From: CBDUXT01 sp965371245
Lineage (GTDB): Bacteria > Planctomycetota > Phycisphaerae > UBA1845
Assembly: GCA_965371245.1 (NCBI GenBank)
Contig: CBDUXT010000054.1
Coordinates: forward strand, 1 to 40,632
Direction: 5' to 3'
DNA length: 40,632 nucleotides
A program made the translations under genes and the position numbers. The notes under the pieces were generated by a model. That model was not told the origin of the DNA. It saw nothing but the letters and a program-made list of their open reading frames with translations, and ran no database searches. Below are positions 1 through 7,965 of the stretch, one piece after another; the stretch's first letter is position 1, and every line of letters starts with the position of its first letter.

Positions 1-2
1 CA

Positions 3-56
3 CCAGCCGATACGCAACCGCGTTCACGCCTCAGAAACAGCGGCAGTGCCATTCGG
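3..56. repeat. Contig-terminal inverted repeat, left copy
   Basis: These 54 bases are the exact reverse complement of 40579-40632. The left copy abuts the left end of the RAYT element (overlap of two G), while the right copy lies inside the partial secreted-protein gene. Read outward, both copies continue into the same sequence, so the assembly probably stopped at a repeat present in at least two inverted copies. It could equally be an assembly fold-back. Confidence 0.9.
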
Positions 57-71
57 GACAGTCACCTATTT
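55..71 (+). repeat. RAYT element left inverted repeat
   Basis: A 17-bp sequence beginning GGGACAGTCACC matches the reverse complement of 819-835 perfectly. The two copies bracket the transposase gene, so they are taken as the ends of a RAYT-type mobile unit. Confidence 0.75.
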
Positions 72-107
72 CGTGACTCTTGGCCCGGTACCGGGTAGGC
101 TGGCGGC

Positions 108-824
108 ATGCCTCGCGTGGCCAGAATCGTCATTCCGGGTCAGCTGCACCATGTGGTTCAACGCGGCAACAACCGTCAGGAGGTCTTCTTCGTCGATGAC
201 GACCGCCGTGCGTACCTCGAATTCCTCCGGGAGCACTGCGAACGCTTCGGCTTCGACGTACTTGGCTATTGCCTGATGACCAACCACATCCATCTCGTGG
301 GGACGCCGGCCTCGGAGGATTCGTTGGCTAAGGCGATCGGCCGAACGCACTTCCGATATAGCCAACATGTCAATCGGCTGCATGGGCGTAGTGGACATCT
401 TTGGCAGAACCGGTTTTTTTCTTGCGCGCTAGATGAGGTTCATGGCTGGCGGGCGTTGTCGTACGTCGAGCGAAACCCGGTTCGGGCCAAGATCGTCCGG
501 GTCGCCTGGCGGTATCCCTGGTCGAGCGCGGCCGCACACGCGACCGGCACCGATCCTACCGGGCTCCTTGACATGCCGACCTGGCGGAACGCGTGGCGCT
601 TGGAGCGGTGGAAGTCGGAGCTGCGGCATGCCGAGGACAGCGCCGGTACGGCTGCAATCAGACTTAGCACGAGCCGAGGACGACCGCTGGCTAGCGATTC
701 GTTTCTCGCCAAGCTGGAGTCCCGCCTCGGCAGACGGATTCGGGCGCTGCCCGTAGGCCGACCGAAGCGATCGGGATCGAGCCGCAAAAGAGCCACGACA
801 GGATCGAGGAATGCCCGAAAATAG
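108..824 (+). CDS. REP-associated tyrosine transposase (RAYT, Y1_Tnp)
   Basis: This 238-residue protein is a single-strand DNA transposase of the IS200/IS605-like Y1 superfamily, RAYT branch, whose members act on REP-type palindromes. The HUH-type metal motif is H60-I-H62 in TNHIHL, and the likely catalytic tyrosine is Y119 in SYVERNPVRA, a signature typical of the family. HGRSGHLWQNRF (92-103) and PWSS (137-140) are also family-typical. The C-terminal part has two GRP segments (GRPLAS and VGRPKR) common in RAYTs. ATG 108 starts the conserved PR.ARIVIPGQ.HHV region. The stop lies inside the right inverted repeat. Length and motifs look intact, so the enzyme may be active. Confidence 0.9.
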   Translation: MPRVARIVIPGQLHHVVQRGNNRQEVFFVDDDRRAYLEFLREHCERFGFDVLGYCLMTNHIHLVGTPASEDSLAKAIGRTHFRYSQHVNRLHGRSGHLWQNRFFSCALDEVHGWRALSYVERNPVRAKIVRVAWRYPWSSAAAHATGTDPTGLLDMPTWRNAWRLERWKSELRHAEDSAGTAAIRLSTSRGRPLASDSFLAKLESRLGRRIRALPVGRPKRSGSSRKRATTGSRNARK

Positions 825-835
825 GTGACTGTCCC
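819..835 (-). repeat. RAYT element right inverted repeat
   Basis: Perfect 17-bp inverted partner of 55-71. It carries the TAG stop of the transposase (822-824) and the GTG used to start the next gene (825-827). Confidence 0.75.
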
Positions 836-1358
836 CAATAAAACGGACCGGCTGTTCATTCGGGCGTGGTCGCCGGACGATTGGGAACAGTTCAAGCCCA
901 TCGCGACCGATCCGAAGATGCTGCGCTACATCGGCCGCACCGAGCCATGGTCCGACCAGCGCATCCAAACCTGGGTCAAGCTTCAGATCGATCGGCAGCG
1001 CAACGAGCGGATGTGCCGCTGGAAGCTCGTTGACAAGGAAAGCGGTCGCGTCATCGGCTTCTGCGGGCTAGCATTCTACGGCACCACCGGGCAGGTCGAG
1101 ATCGGCTACTGGGTCGCCCGCGACCTATGGGGCCGGGGCTTGGCGACGGAGGCGGCTCGGGCGGTGCTGCGATACGGTCTCGACACGCTCAAGCTCGAAC
1201 GGATCATCTCAGTGGCCGTCCCCGAAAACCGAGCCTCCATACGCGTGATGAAGAAGATCGGGCTTACCTTTGCCGAAGAGACCACGACCGCCGCACTCGG
1301 CCTCGACGTCGATCTTCCGTGCGTCGTCTATGCGATCGTTGGTCGCGGCGCGGAGTAG
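825..1358 (+). CDS. GNAT family N-acetyltransferase (RimJ/RimL type), start supplied by RAYT end
   Basis: This 177-residue protein has the fold-defining features of the GNAT superfamily, which moves acetyl groups from acetyl-CoA to amines. The strand IGYWVARDLWGRGLATEA (93-110) contains the acetyl-CoA loop G103-R-G105, and PENRASIRVMKKIG (133-146) is the usual helix of RimJ/RimL-like members. The substrate cannot be told. The only in-frame start before residue 32 is GTG 825, directly after the transposase TAG and inside the right inverted repeat. Residues 1-5 (MTVPN) are therefore encoded largely by the mobile element, and the conserved TDRLFIRAW start of the family follows at once. The native start and promoter appear to have been lost. 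Expression may now depend on read-through from the transposase. Confidence 0.85.
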   Translation: MTVPNKTDRLFIRAWSPDDWEQFKPIATDPKMLRYIGRTEPWSDQRIQTWVKLQIDRQRNERMCRWKLVDKESGRVIGFCGLAFYGTTGQVEIGYWVARDLWGRGLATEAARAVLRYGLDTLKLERIISVAVPENRASIRVMKKIGLTFAEETTTAALGLDVDLPCVVYAIVGRGAE

Positions 1359-1406
1359 CGCTGCGGAAGTCTTCGAGGGTGCCTTCGGGCTGACACAACC
1401 CTGCCT

Positions 1407-2345
1407 ATGAAGCCCAAGACGACTTTCATCCTTGGATGCACCGGTTGCGGAAAGGGAACGCTGGGGCGCGAGCTTGCCCGGCGCACCGGTGGCGAGATTG
1501 TCAGCCTCGACTCGATGAAGGTCTACCGCCGGATGGACATCGGGACGGCCAAGCCCTCGGTGGCCGATCGCCGCGACATCCCGCACCATCTGATCGATGT
1601 GGTCGAGCCTTCCGAAGAGTTTTCCGTCGCCCGATACGTCCAGCTCGTTGAGCGCGCCATCGCCGATATCGAGGGTAGAGGTCGCCCCGTGTTCGTGGTC
1701 GGGGGAACGCCGATGTACCTGATGGCCTTGACCGAAGGGCTGTTCGAGGGCCCGGGCGCCGACCCGGTTATCCGCGAACGGCTCCATCGACGCGCCGAGG
1801 CCGAAGGATCACAGGTTCTCTACGACGAGCTGGCCAGGGTCGATCCTAAGGCGGTGCTTCGGATCCACCGCAATGACACGCGTCGCCTTGTCCGTGCGCT
1901 GGAGGTCTACGAGTTGACCGGCCAACCGATCAGCGACCTGCAGGCGCAGTGGGACCAGGAACCCTCCGACGATTCGACCCTTCGCATCGGCCTGCGCCGT
2001 AGTCGCGAGGACCAGAGCCATCGGACCAATGATCGTGTCCGAACAATGCTCGTTGCCGGCTTGGTGGACGAGGTCCAAGCGCTGTTGAATGAGTCGCGGC
2101 CGCTGAGCGACACGGCGCGCAAGGCCGTTGGGTATGCGGAGGTGATTCAGCACCTCCGGGGCGATGTGTCGCTTGCGGAGACGGCCGAAATGATCAAAAT
2201 CAACACCCGTCGGTTCGCCAAGGCCCAACGGACGTGGTTCAAACGGATACGTTCCATCGAGTGGACCGAACTGGCACCCGATTCGCGGATGATCGCCGTT
2301 GCGGACGACCTGATGGCACGGCACGGTGCGCTATGGACGGCATAA
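1407..2345 (+). CDS. miaA: tRNA dimethylallyltransferase MiaA
   Basis: MiaA transfers the dimethylallyl group to N6 of adenosine 37 in tRNAs reading UNN codons. The 312-residue length fits the family. Visible motifs are the P-loop (10-18), DSMKVYRRMDIGTAKP, PHHLIDVVEP, VVGGTPMYL, the ND-RRL-RALEV segment and the C-terminal AVGYAEVI with KINTRRFAKAQRTWFKR. The P-loop reads GCTGCGKGT where most MiaA have GPTASGKS; the lysine and glycines are kept, so nucleotide binding is expected. It ends 5 bp before the ABC ATPase start, suggesting a short operon. Confidence 0.95.
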   Translation: MKPKTTFILGCTGCGKGTLGRELARRTGGEIVSLDSMKVYRRMDIGTAKPSVADRRDIPHHLIDVVEPSEEFSVARYVQLVERAIADIEGRGRPVFVVGGTPMYLMALTEGLFEGPGADPVIRERLHRRAEAEGSQVLYDELARVDPKAVLRIHRNDTRRLVRALEVYELTGQPISDLQAQWDQEPSDDSTLRIGLRRSREDQSHRTNDRVRTMLVAGLVDEVQALLNESRPLSDTARKAVGYAEVIQHLRGDVSLAETAEMIKINTRRFAKAQRTWFKRIRSIEWTELAPDSRMIAVADDLMARHGALWTA

Positions 2346-2350
2346 CCGAG

Positions 2351-3298
2351 ATGACCAATTGGGCCGTCGATCTGATCGACGTGCGGAAGACCTACGGTCG
2401 AACGATCCACGCCCTTCGGGGGGTCAACATTCAGGTCGGGCGGGGGGAGATCTTCGGGCTCCTTGGTCCCAACGGTGCCGGAAAAAGCACGCTCGTCAAA
2501 ATCATGATGACCGTGGTGCGTCCCACGCATGCGCTGGGGACCATCCTCGGGCGTCCCATCGGCCACCGCGGGAAGATCGCCCGCATCGGCTACCTTCCCG
2601 AAAGCCATCGCTTTCCCGGATACGTCACCGGCGCGCGTTTGCTCGACCATTACGGCGCCCTCGCCAAAGTGCCGCGCGCGCGTCGCCGCGAGAATGCGAG
2701 CCGGCTGCTTGAACGCGTCGGGATGTCGCAATGGGCCGACACGCGCACCGATAAGTATTCCAAGGGAATGCTTCAGCGATTGGGCATCGCCCAGGCGCTG
2801 ATGAACGATCCGGAGCTTGTCGTGCTGGACGAGCCCACCGACGGGCTCGACCCGGTCGGGCGCCGCGACGTGCGCGAGCTGCTCTTGGAGATGAAACGCC
2901 AAGGCACGACAGTCTTTCTCAACTCGCACCTTCTCAGCGAACTGGAGATGGTATGCGATCGCGTGTCGATCCTCGTCAACGGATTGGTGGCCAGGCAAGG
3001 CACGATCCGCGACTTGACGGAACAGACCGTCGAGTATCGCGTCGCGTTCTCCGGTGACGCCCGCCCGCTTCGTGACGCGCTCAAGCCGTTCGGGGCGAGG
3101 TTGGAAGACGGCCTGATCTCGCTGGCCGGCCACGACATACAAAAGGTCAACGCGGTGATTGATCTGCTGCGTGGCGCGAACCTTTCCGTCGAGTCCGTAC
3201 AACCGCATCGATTCAGCCTCGAGGACATACTTGTCCAGGTTCTGGCCGATCAATCTGAAGTCCCGATGCCGATGACCGCGAAACCGGTTCGGCCATAG
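2351..3298 (+). CDS. ABC transporter ATP-binding protein (ABC-2 exporter type)
   Basis: A 315-residue cytoplasmic ATPase that would power the membrane protein encoded next. It shows Walker A GPNGAGKST (38-46), the signature YSKGMLQRLGIAQA, Walker B LVVLDEPTDGLDP and the H-loop SHLL. The C-terminal 90 residues form an extra domain common in ABC-2 (NatA/CcmA-like) ATPases. ATG 2351 is chosen because it begins a few residues before the first strand. ATG 2333, which would overlap miaA by 13 bases, is also possible. Neither has a convincing Shine-Dalgarno. The exported substrate is unknown. Confidence 0.92.
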   Translation: MTNWAVDLIDVRKTYGRTIHALRGVNIQVGRGEIFGLLGPNGAGKSTLVKIMMTVVRPTHALGTILGRPIGHRGKIARIGYLPESHRFPGYVTGARLLDHYGALAKVPRARRRENASRLLERVGMSQWADTRTDKYSKGMLQRLGIAQALMNDPELVVLDEPTDGLDPVGRRDVRELLLEMKRQGTTVFLNSHLLSELEMVCDRVSILVNGLVARQGTIRDLTEQTVEYRVAFSGDARPLRDALKPFGARLEDGLISLAGHDIQKVNAVIDLLRGANLSVESVQPHRFSLEDILVQVLADQSEVPMPMTAKPVRP

Positions 3299-3325
3299 TT
3301 TCAAGGCGCAAGGGAGCTACGATCC

Positions 3326-4261
3326 ATGCAGCTTTGGTCCCTGATCGTCGATAGCCTTCGCGAGTCGCTCGATCGCAAGATCTTCTGGGTGATGATCGCC
3401 CTGACGTTCCTGGTTACGCTGACGATGGCCAGCGTCGGCTTCGACGGCGATGAGGTGAGCTTCCTGTTCGGATGGTGGTCCGCCAAGAGCGGAAGCTACA
3501 ACCCACTGACGGAACTGGGTCGCTCTCACCTGTTGGGCTTCATGATTTACTACGTCAACGAAGCGTTTGTCTGGTGGATCGGCGTCACCCTTATGATCAT
3601 TGCGACCGCCGGCGCGATGCCCTCGTTCCTGGAACGCGGTGCCGTGGATGTGGTGCTGGCCAAGCCCATCGGCCGGGCACGACTCTTCCTGTACAAATAC
3701 CTTGCCGGCATGGTCTTCGTCGCCGTTCAGGCCGGGGTGTTCTTTGGCCTCACGTTCCTCGTGATGGGGGTTCGCTGGGGCGTCTGGTCGCCGGGGTACC
3801 TGATGTCGGCCGTCCTTCTTGTGTTGCTGTTCAGCTATTTGTACTGCGTATCGGTGTTCGTGGCGGTCAAGACGCGCAGCGCCGTCGCGTCGATCCTCCT
3901 TACCATTCTTGCCTGGGTGATGTTTGCGGCTGTTCACCAGGCGCCCGCTGTATTCGACGTCGTCCCCAGCTTGAAGGAAAAGCGAACGCTCTACGCGGTC
4001 GTCCGGGCGGCGAGCTGGATTCCGCCCAAGACCGGAGACTTCCCCTATCTGGCCGCGCGATGGGCGAAGGCCGGCACCAGCATCGATTCCATGCCGCTGC
4101 TACCAGCGGAGATGTCCAACGATCCGCAGTTCCAACAAGCGCGCGACGCTGAAAGACAGGAACTCGAAAAGAGCCAGGTGCTCTCGATTGGGTCATCGCT
4201 GCTGTTCGAGGCGGTCATCGTCCTTTGGGCCATGTGGAGCTTCGCGCGGAAGGATTACTAG
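3326..4261 (+). CDS. ABC-2 type transporter permease
   Basis: This 311-residue integral membrane protein starts 27 bp after the ATPase gene. About six hydrophobic segments can be seen (near residues 20-38, 85-103, 125-150, 158-178, 190-210 and 288-305), with a long hydrophilic loop between the fifth and sixth. The pattern VVLAKPIGRARLFLYKY after the second segment is typical of ABC-2 permeases such as those in NatB/GldF-like exporters. Together with the preceding ATPase it would form a two-gene exporter; its substrate is not evident. Confidence 0.82.
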   Translation: MQLWSLIVDSLRESLDRKIFWVMIALTFLVTLTMASVGFDGDEVSFLFGWWSAKSGSYNPLTELGRSHLLGFMIYYVNEAFVWWIGVTLMIIATAGAMPSFLERGAVDVVLAKPIGRARLFLYKYLAGMVFVAVQAGVFFGLTFLVMGVRWGVWSPGYLMSAVLLVLLFSYLYCVSVFVAVKTRSAVASILLTILAWVMFAAVHQAPAVFDVVPSLKEKRTLYAVVRAASWIPPKTGDFPYLAARWAKAGTSIDSMPLLPAEMSNDPQFQQARDAERQELEKSQVLSIGSSLLFEAVIVLWAMWSFARKDY

Positions 4262-4324
4262 TGCTCCGTTGCGCCTCAATCGATGGTTCGGTGCCATGGG
4301 CGACCGACAGCTTGCCCGTGACCT

Positions 4325-4413
4325 CGTCGGGTGGCATGCCCAAGCCGGAGGCGCGGGCATGGGTCGGCCAACACGGCACATGGCCGCGCTGCGCTTGGCC
4401 ATGCCACCCAACG
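4325..4413. repeat. Long imperfect inverted repeat (REP-like hairpin)
   Basis: Arms 4325-4345 and 4393-4413 pair at 19 of 21 positions around a 47-base loop; the core is GGTGGCATGCC. It sits in the non-coding stretch between the permease and glycosyltransferase genes. No T-run follows, so it is more like a REP/MITE-type palindrome than a rho-independent terminator. A RAYT elsewhere in the window makes a REP origin plausible. Confidence 0.6.
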
Positions 4414-4520
4414 ACCGGAGCCGGGGAAAGTCGAGCCACCTTTCTGGCAACGGCACTAGTGCATGTCCCAAGCGGTGCCGATGCGTCCCGTTCGTTGTCT
4501 CTTGCGGTGACGCCAAGCGA

Positions 4521-5678
4521 TTGAGCCGGCCCGCCATCGACATCCTCTACGTCATCACGGACTTGAAGTTGGGCGGCGTGCCGCTTCATCTGCATCGGCT
4601 CGCCGTTGCGATGCGTCGGCGTGAGCTCAACATCGCGGTGGTCTCGCTTGCGCCGGGCGGAGCGGTGGCGGACAGGCTTCGGGCCGACGGTGTTGCGGTG
4701 TACACCTGCGACGGTCGCGGCGGCTGGGACGTCGGCGTCATGGGTCGCCTGGCGCGGATCATCGAGCGCGAGAACCCGACCATCATTCATGCCATGTTGT
4801 TTCACGCCAACGTCGCGGCTCGGCTCGCCGGGCGTGGCGTTGGAGTCTCGCGAGATCGAATCCTCTGTGAAATTCAAACCGTCGAGGTGGAGCGGCGATG
4901 GCACCTGACGATCGATCGATGGACCCAGCGCGGATGCCGCGTCACGATCGGGAACTCGCCATCCGTCATCGACCACCTGGCTGCGGTCGCGGGCATCCCG
5001 CGCGATCGCCTCTGCCTGATCCGAGGTGGAATCGATCCGTCACGCATGCACGGCGTCCAGCCGGTGGATCGCGCCACGTTGCAGATCGAGCCCTCCGCTC
5101 CACTGGTCATGTGGGTCGGTCGGCTCGACCCGGTCAAAGGCCTGGACAAGCTTATTGCGGCCTTCGCTCCGGTAGCAGGTGCGATCGGCGCCAGGCTTCT
5201 GCTTGTCGGTGACGGCCCCCTCCGCGGTCGGATTCAGCGCGAGATCGATCGCCATGAGGCTGGATCGTTCGTGCGCCTGCTCGGCCCGCGTGACGACGTT
5301 CCGGCGCTTCTGGCGACGGCCGATCTGTTCGTCCTTCCTTCGCGGACCGAAGGTCTGCCCAACGCCCTGCTGGAGGCCATGGCCGCGGGCTGTCCGATCG
5401 TCGCAACCGACGTCCCAGGCTGTCGAGACCTGATACGCGACGGCCGGGAAGGGCTCCTGGTGCCCTACGCGGACGTGGTCGCGCTGCGGGAAGCGATCAT
5501 CCGACTGCTGAGCGACCGGTCGCTGGCCCGGCGGCTCGGGGATGCCGCTGCGGCATCAGTGACAGAGAACTGGCACATCGAGAAAACGCATGCGGCCTAC
5601 GCTGACCTCTATGGCAGGGTTCTGGCGTCCTCCGGGCCGCATCCCTTGGCCGCGCACAGCGGTAGAACATTCACCTAA
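4521..5678 (+). CDS. Glycosyltransferase family 4 (GT-B fold)
   Basis: This protein of 385 residues from the chosen start is a GT4-type retaining glycosyltransferase. The N-terminal domain begins IDILYVITDLKLGGVPLHLH, typical of GT4 acceptor domains with a GG(V)xxH loop. The C-terminal nucleotide-sugar domain has WVGRLDPVKGLDKLI and the E-x7-E region EGLPNALLEAMAAG (near 277-290), followed by PIVATDVPG. TTG 4521 is preferred because everything upstream in this frame runs through the hairpin at 4325-4413 and lacks protein-like composition. Donor and acceptor are unknown; a cell-envelope polysaccharide role is only suggested by the neighbouring exporter and wall genes. Confidence 0.85.
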   Translation: MSRPAIDILYVITDLKLGGVPLHLHRLAVAMRRRELNIAVVSLAPGGAVADRLRADGVAVYTCDGRGGWDVGVMGRLARIIERENPTIIHAMLFHANVAARLAGRGVGVSRDRILCEIQTVEVERRWHLTIDRWTQRGCRVTIGNSPSVIDHLAAVAGIPRDRLCLIRGGIDPSRMHGVQPVDRATLQIEPSAPLVMWVGRLDPVKGLDKLIAAFAPVAGAIGARLLLVGDGPLRGRIQREIDRHEAGSFVRLLGPRDDVPALLATADLFVLPSRTEGLPNALLEAMAAGCPIVATDVPGCRDLIRDGREGLLVPYADVVALREAIIRLLSDRSLARRLGDAAAASVTENWHIEKTHAAYADLYGRVLASSGPHPLAAHSGRTFT

Positions 5679-5894
5679 CAACAAGAGATGGGCGGAGCGG
5701 GTCTGCTCGGAGGCGACCTGATTCGGCTTCGGCGCTCCCCCTGGCCGGTTCGTCTGAACCACGCGCAAGAATTGCAGGTGGATGCGCAACATCGACCGAT
5801 GGTGTGCCGCACGCATCCGAAGCACCAGATGTCGATCCATCCACGCTCGATCCGCACGATTCACAGGCCGCGTAAGAAATCTTTGGTTTTGGGC

Positions 5895-5923
5895 TTGTGC
5901 TCGGTGGTTCGTAGTGGTATGAA
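5895..5923 (+). promoter_or_regulatory. Putative promoter of the dcw cluster (mraZ)
   Basis: TTGTGC (5895-5900), a 17-bp spacer and TATGAA (5918-5923) lie 45 bp upstream of the mraZ start. This is the best sigma-70-like pair in the 289-bp gap before mraZ. The rest of that gap (5679-5894) shows no gene. Confidence 0.45.
5904..5917 (+). promoter_or_regulatory. Candidate MraZ operator (two GTGG repeats, 10-bp period)
   Basis: GTGG occurs at 5904-5907 and again at 5914-5917, exactly one helical turn apart, in the spacer of the putative mraZ promoter. Known MraZ boxes are direct TGGG/GTGG-type repeats with the same period upstream of mraZ, so autorepression of the dcw operon is inferred. Only two repeats are clear. 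Confidence 0.4.
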
Positions 5924-5967
5924 TTGTCGATATATCCCACAAAGTGGAAGACCGATGATGATGATTC

Positions 5968-6438
5968 ATGCGGATTTTTACGGGTCAATATGACCGCACG
6001 ATCGACGCCAAGAACCGCTTTCAGCTCCCGTCGCCGCTCCGCCGAGCGATTGATGAGGAGCGCGATGGTTCCGGGATATACATCACGCTTGGCGAACATC
6101 GTGGCACCCTTTCAATTTTCACAGAGCGGGGATTTGAAGCACTTGCGGCCCGGATGGAAACGGAGTTCCTCCCCGGGTCTGAGTCACGGCGTTTCGAGCT
6201 TCAGTTCTACGGCCTCGCCTCCTATGTCGAACTGGACAAGCAGGGTCGCATCGTCCTCCCCGATCGGTTGGTCAAGAAGGCGCGTCTTGAGGCTGAGGTT
6301 GTGTTGGTCGGCCAGAAGCTGCGTATCGACCTATGGAACCGGCGCGACCTCGACCGTTCCATGGCGATCGACTGGGAGGGCGACGAGTGGCCTGATTGGC
6401 AGGGATTCCTGCGAATGAGGCCGGCGGAGCCGAAGTAG
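5968..6438 (+). CDS. mraZ: Transcriptional regulator MraZ
   Basis: This 156-residue protein carries two SpoVT/AbrB-like swapped-hairpin domains, each marked by the DxxxR-type motif: YDRTIDAKNRFQLPSPLR near the N terminus and VELDKQGRIVLPDRL in the second half. MraZ forms a ring and binds direct repeats upstream of its own gene to control dcw expression. ATG 5968 is the only possible start, since TGA 5962 is in frame just upstream. It leads the dcw cluster as in most bacteria; here a 558-bp gap separates it from rsmH, longer than usual. Confidence 0.95.
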   Translation: MRIFTGQYDRTIDAKNRFQLPSPLRRAIDEERDGSGIYITLGEHRGTLSIFTERGFEALAARMETEFLPGSESRRFELQFYGLASYVELDKQGRIVLPDRLVKKARLEAEVVLVGQKLRIDLWNRRDLDRSMAIDWEGDEWPDWQGFLRMRPAEPK

Positions 6439-6996
6439 CCTACAACCAAATCGTCTGCGGCACGGACGGATCCGGTGGCCGCGGCGAGTGGAAGTGATCT
6501 TCCGCGCAGGCGCGGAAGCGTGCGTTTGCGGGCTGTGCGATACGCGCAGCCTGTTGGGCGAAGACGACGGGAGGCGCGGTCCTCGGGTTCGTCGGCCTTG
6601 CTCAGATGTTCCAGAGCGTTCTTGATGAATCCAGCGTAGTCCAACAGCGTTGCGACGTCTGAAGCGAAAGGATTCGCCGCGTCGTAGCGGGCGATCGACA
6701 CGAGGGAGAGCCACTGCATGGCAAGCGGTACGGATCGTATGACCAGGCGGATGCATCGGCGCTGGCGGGCGTCGGCATTCTCGGGACCTCCGGGCTTCGT
6801 GACTGCGTCCGACGTGGCGGAGTTGCAGGCTCGTGTCCGACGGCTACAAGCCGCTTGCGATCGATGCGATCAGGTGGCACTTTCCCCGGATGTCGTGTGC
6901 CGCGCGGCACCGGTTTCGGCCGGCCGCGTCGGGGGTCAATGTGTCGCCACGGAGGTGTGACAACCCCCTGACTCTGTTGGTGTCGGATTCGTCACG
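6439..6996. other. 558-bp gap between mraZ and rsmH, possible gene remnant
   Basis: No recognisable gene fills this stretch. A minus-strand frame is open from about 6870 down into mraZ. Between roughly 6790 and 6555 it reads like protein (for example VPLAMQWLSLVSIARYDAAN), then turns arginine-rich and runs antisense to mraZ. No start codon precedes the best part except ATG 6719. It may be a decayed or relocated gene fragment. A competing + strand ORF is listed separately. Confidence 0.3.
6718..6960 (+). CDS. Small hypothetical ORF upstream of rsmH
   Basis: An 80-residue ORF ends 36 bp before rsmH. GGGAG lies about ten bases upstream of its ATG, and residues 30-50 (SDVAELQARVRRLQAACDRC) could form a short coiled coil. 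No family is recognised, and the N terminus is arginine-rich and poor in protein-like features. It is antisense to the possible remnant on the other strand, so at most one of the two is real. Confidence 0.25.
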   Translation: MASGTDRMTRRMHRRWRASAFSGPPGFVTASDVAELQARVRRLQAACDRCDQVALSPDVVCRAAPVSAGRVGGQCVATEV

Positions 6997-7932
6997 GTGA
7001 CCGCGGAATCGTTCGGTCACAAGCCTGTCTTGATGGAGACCGTGTGCGAATTGCTCGCGGTCGCCCCCGGCGAGACGGTGGTGGACGCCACGGTCGGACT
7101 CGGCGGGCATGCGCGGCGTTTCGCGCAGGCGCTGGGTCCACAAGGGATGCTCATCGGCATCGACGTGGACCCCGCGAACCTCGAGCGCGCTCGCATGGCG
7201 CTGGCCGAGGCACCATGTCGTGTGCATCTTCTGCACGCGAGCTTTGCCGACATGCGCGCCGCACTGGAGACGCTCGGCGTCCGATCGGTGGATGTGCTGT
7301 TTGCGGACCTGGGCGTGTCGTCCACGCAACTCGATGACCCCGAGCGCGGCTTCTCGTTCATGCGCGACGGACCGCTCGACATGCGGATGGATCCGCGCCT
7401 GGAGGTGACCGCGGCGGACCTGGTCAACCGGCTCAAGGAACGCGAGCTGGGAGACCTTCTCTACTTCAACGCACAGGAAACGGCGTCACGAAAAATTGCC
7501 CGCAAGATCTGCGAAGTCCGCCGCGAGGGTCGGATCACGACGACGGGGCAGCTTGCGCGGATCATCGCCGACGCGCTGGGCGTCGATCCAACGTCGCGGA
7601 AGAGCAAGATTCACCCGGCCACGAGAACCTTCCAGGCCTTGCGCATGCGGGTCAACGACGAAATGCCGGCGCTGGACGCTTGGCTTGAAAACGCGCCTGG
7701 CTTGCTCAAGCCGGGTGGGCGGATCGGTGTCATTGCGTTTCACAGTGTCGAGGACCGACCGGTCAAGATTGATTTTCGGCGACGAAAAGTTGAGAAGGTC
7801 TACCGGATTCTGACGAAGAAACCTCTGATCGCCAGTCCCGAAGAGCGTCGGGACAATCCCCGGTCGCGCAGCGCGAAGCTGCGAGTTGCCGTTCGGCTTG
7901 GGGACGAGCAAACGATACCGTCGGACGACTAA
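6997..7932 (+). CDS. rsmH: 16S rRNA (cytosine1402-N4)-methyltransferase RsmH
   Basis: RsmH (MraW) methylates N4 of C1402 in 16S rRNA using S-adenosylmethionine. The 311-residue protein shows the SAM motif VVDATVGLGGHA (28-39), IGIDVDP, the family hallmark DLGVSSTQLDDPERGFSF with GPLDMRMD, IHPATRTFQALRMRVN and the C-terminal NPRSRSAKLRV. The usual FHSLEDRIVK reads FHSVEDRPVK here. The start is GTG 6997 in VTAESFGHKPVL; conserved HxPVL follows within 12 residues. It is the second conserved dcw gene. Confidence 0.95.
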   Translation: MTAESFGHKPVLMETVCELLAVAPGETVVDATVGLGGHARRFAQALGPQGMLIGIDVDPANLERARMALAEAPCRVHLLHASFADMRAALETLGVRSVDVLFADLGVSSTQLDDPERGFSFMRDGPLDMRMDPRLEVTAADLVNRLKERELGDLLYFNAQETASRKIARKICEVRREGRITTTGQLARIIADALGVDPTSRKSKIHPATRTFQALRMRVNDEMPALDAWLENAPGLLKPGGRIGVIAFHSVEDRPVKIDFRRRKVEKVYRILTKKPLIASPEERRDNPRSRSAKLRVAVRLGDEQTIPSDD

Positions 7933-7965
7933 TCTCAGGCGTTGGGTCGGGGAGGCTGCTCAGAC

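Larger units (their letters stand above)
55..835 (+). mobile_element. RAYT (REP-associated tyrosine transposase) element
   Basis: The unit is about 780 bp: a 17-bp perfect inverted repeat at each end (55-71 and 819-835) around one Y1-type transposase gene. The right repeat contains the stop codon of the transposase and the start codon of the following acetyltransferase gene, so insertion has replaced the original 5' end of that gene. No direct target duplication is evident, which is usual for HUH/Y1 transposition. Confidence 0.7.

Noticed and set aside
4188..4520. N-terminal extension of the glycosyltransferase to ATG 4188
   Set aside because: It overlaps the permease gene, crosses the palindrome at 4325-4413 and has no protein-like sequence before the GT4 strand.
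5688..5993. 101-residue ORF before mraZ
   Set aside because: It runs over the mraZ promoter and into mraZ, with no ribosome site or domain.
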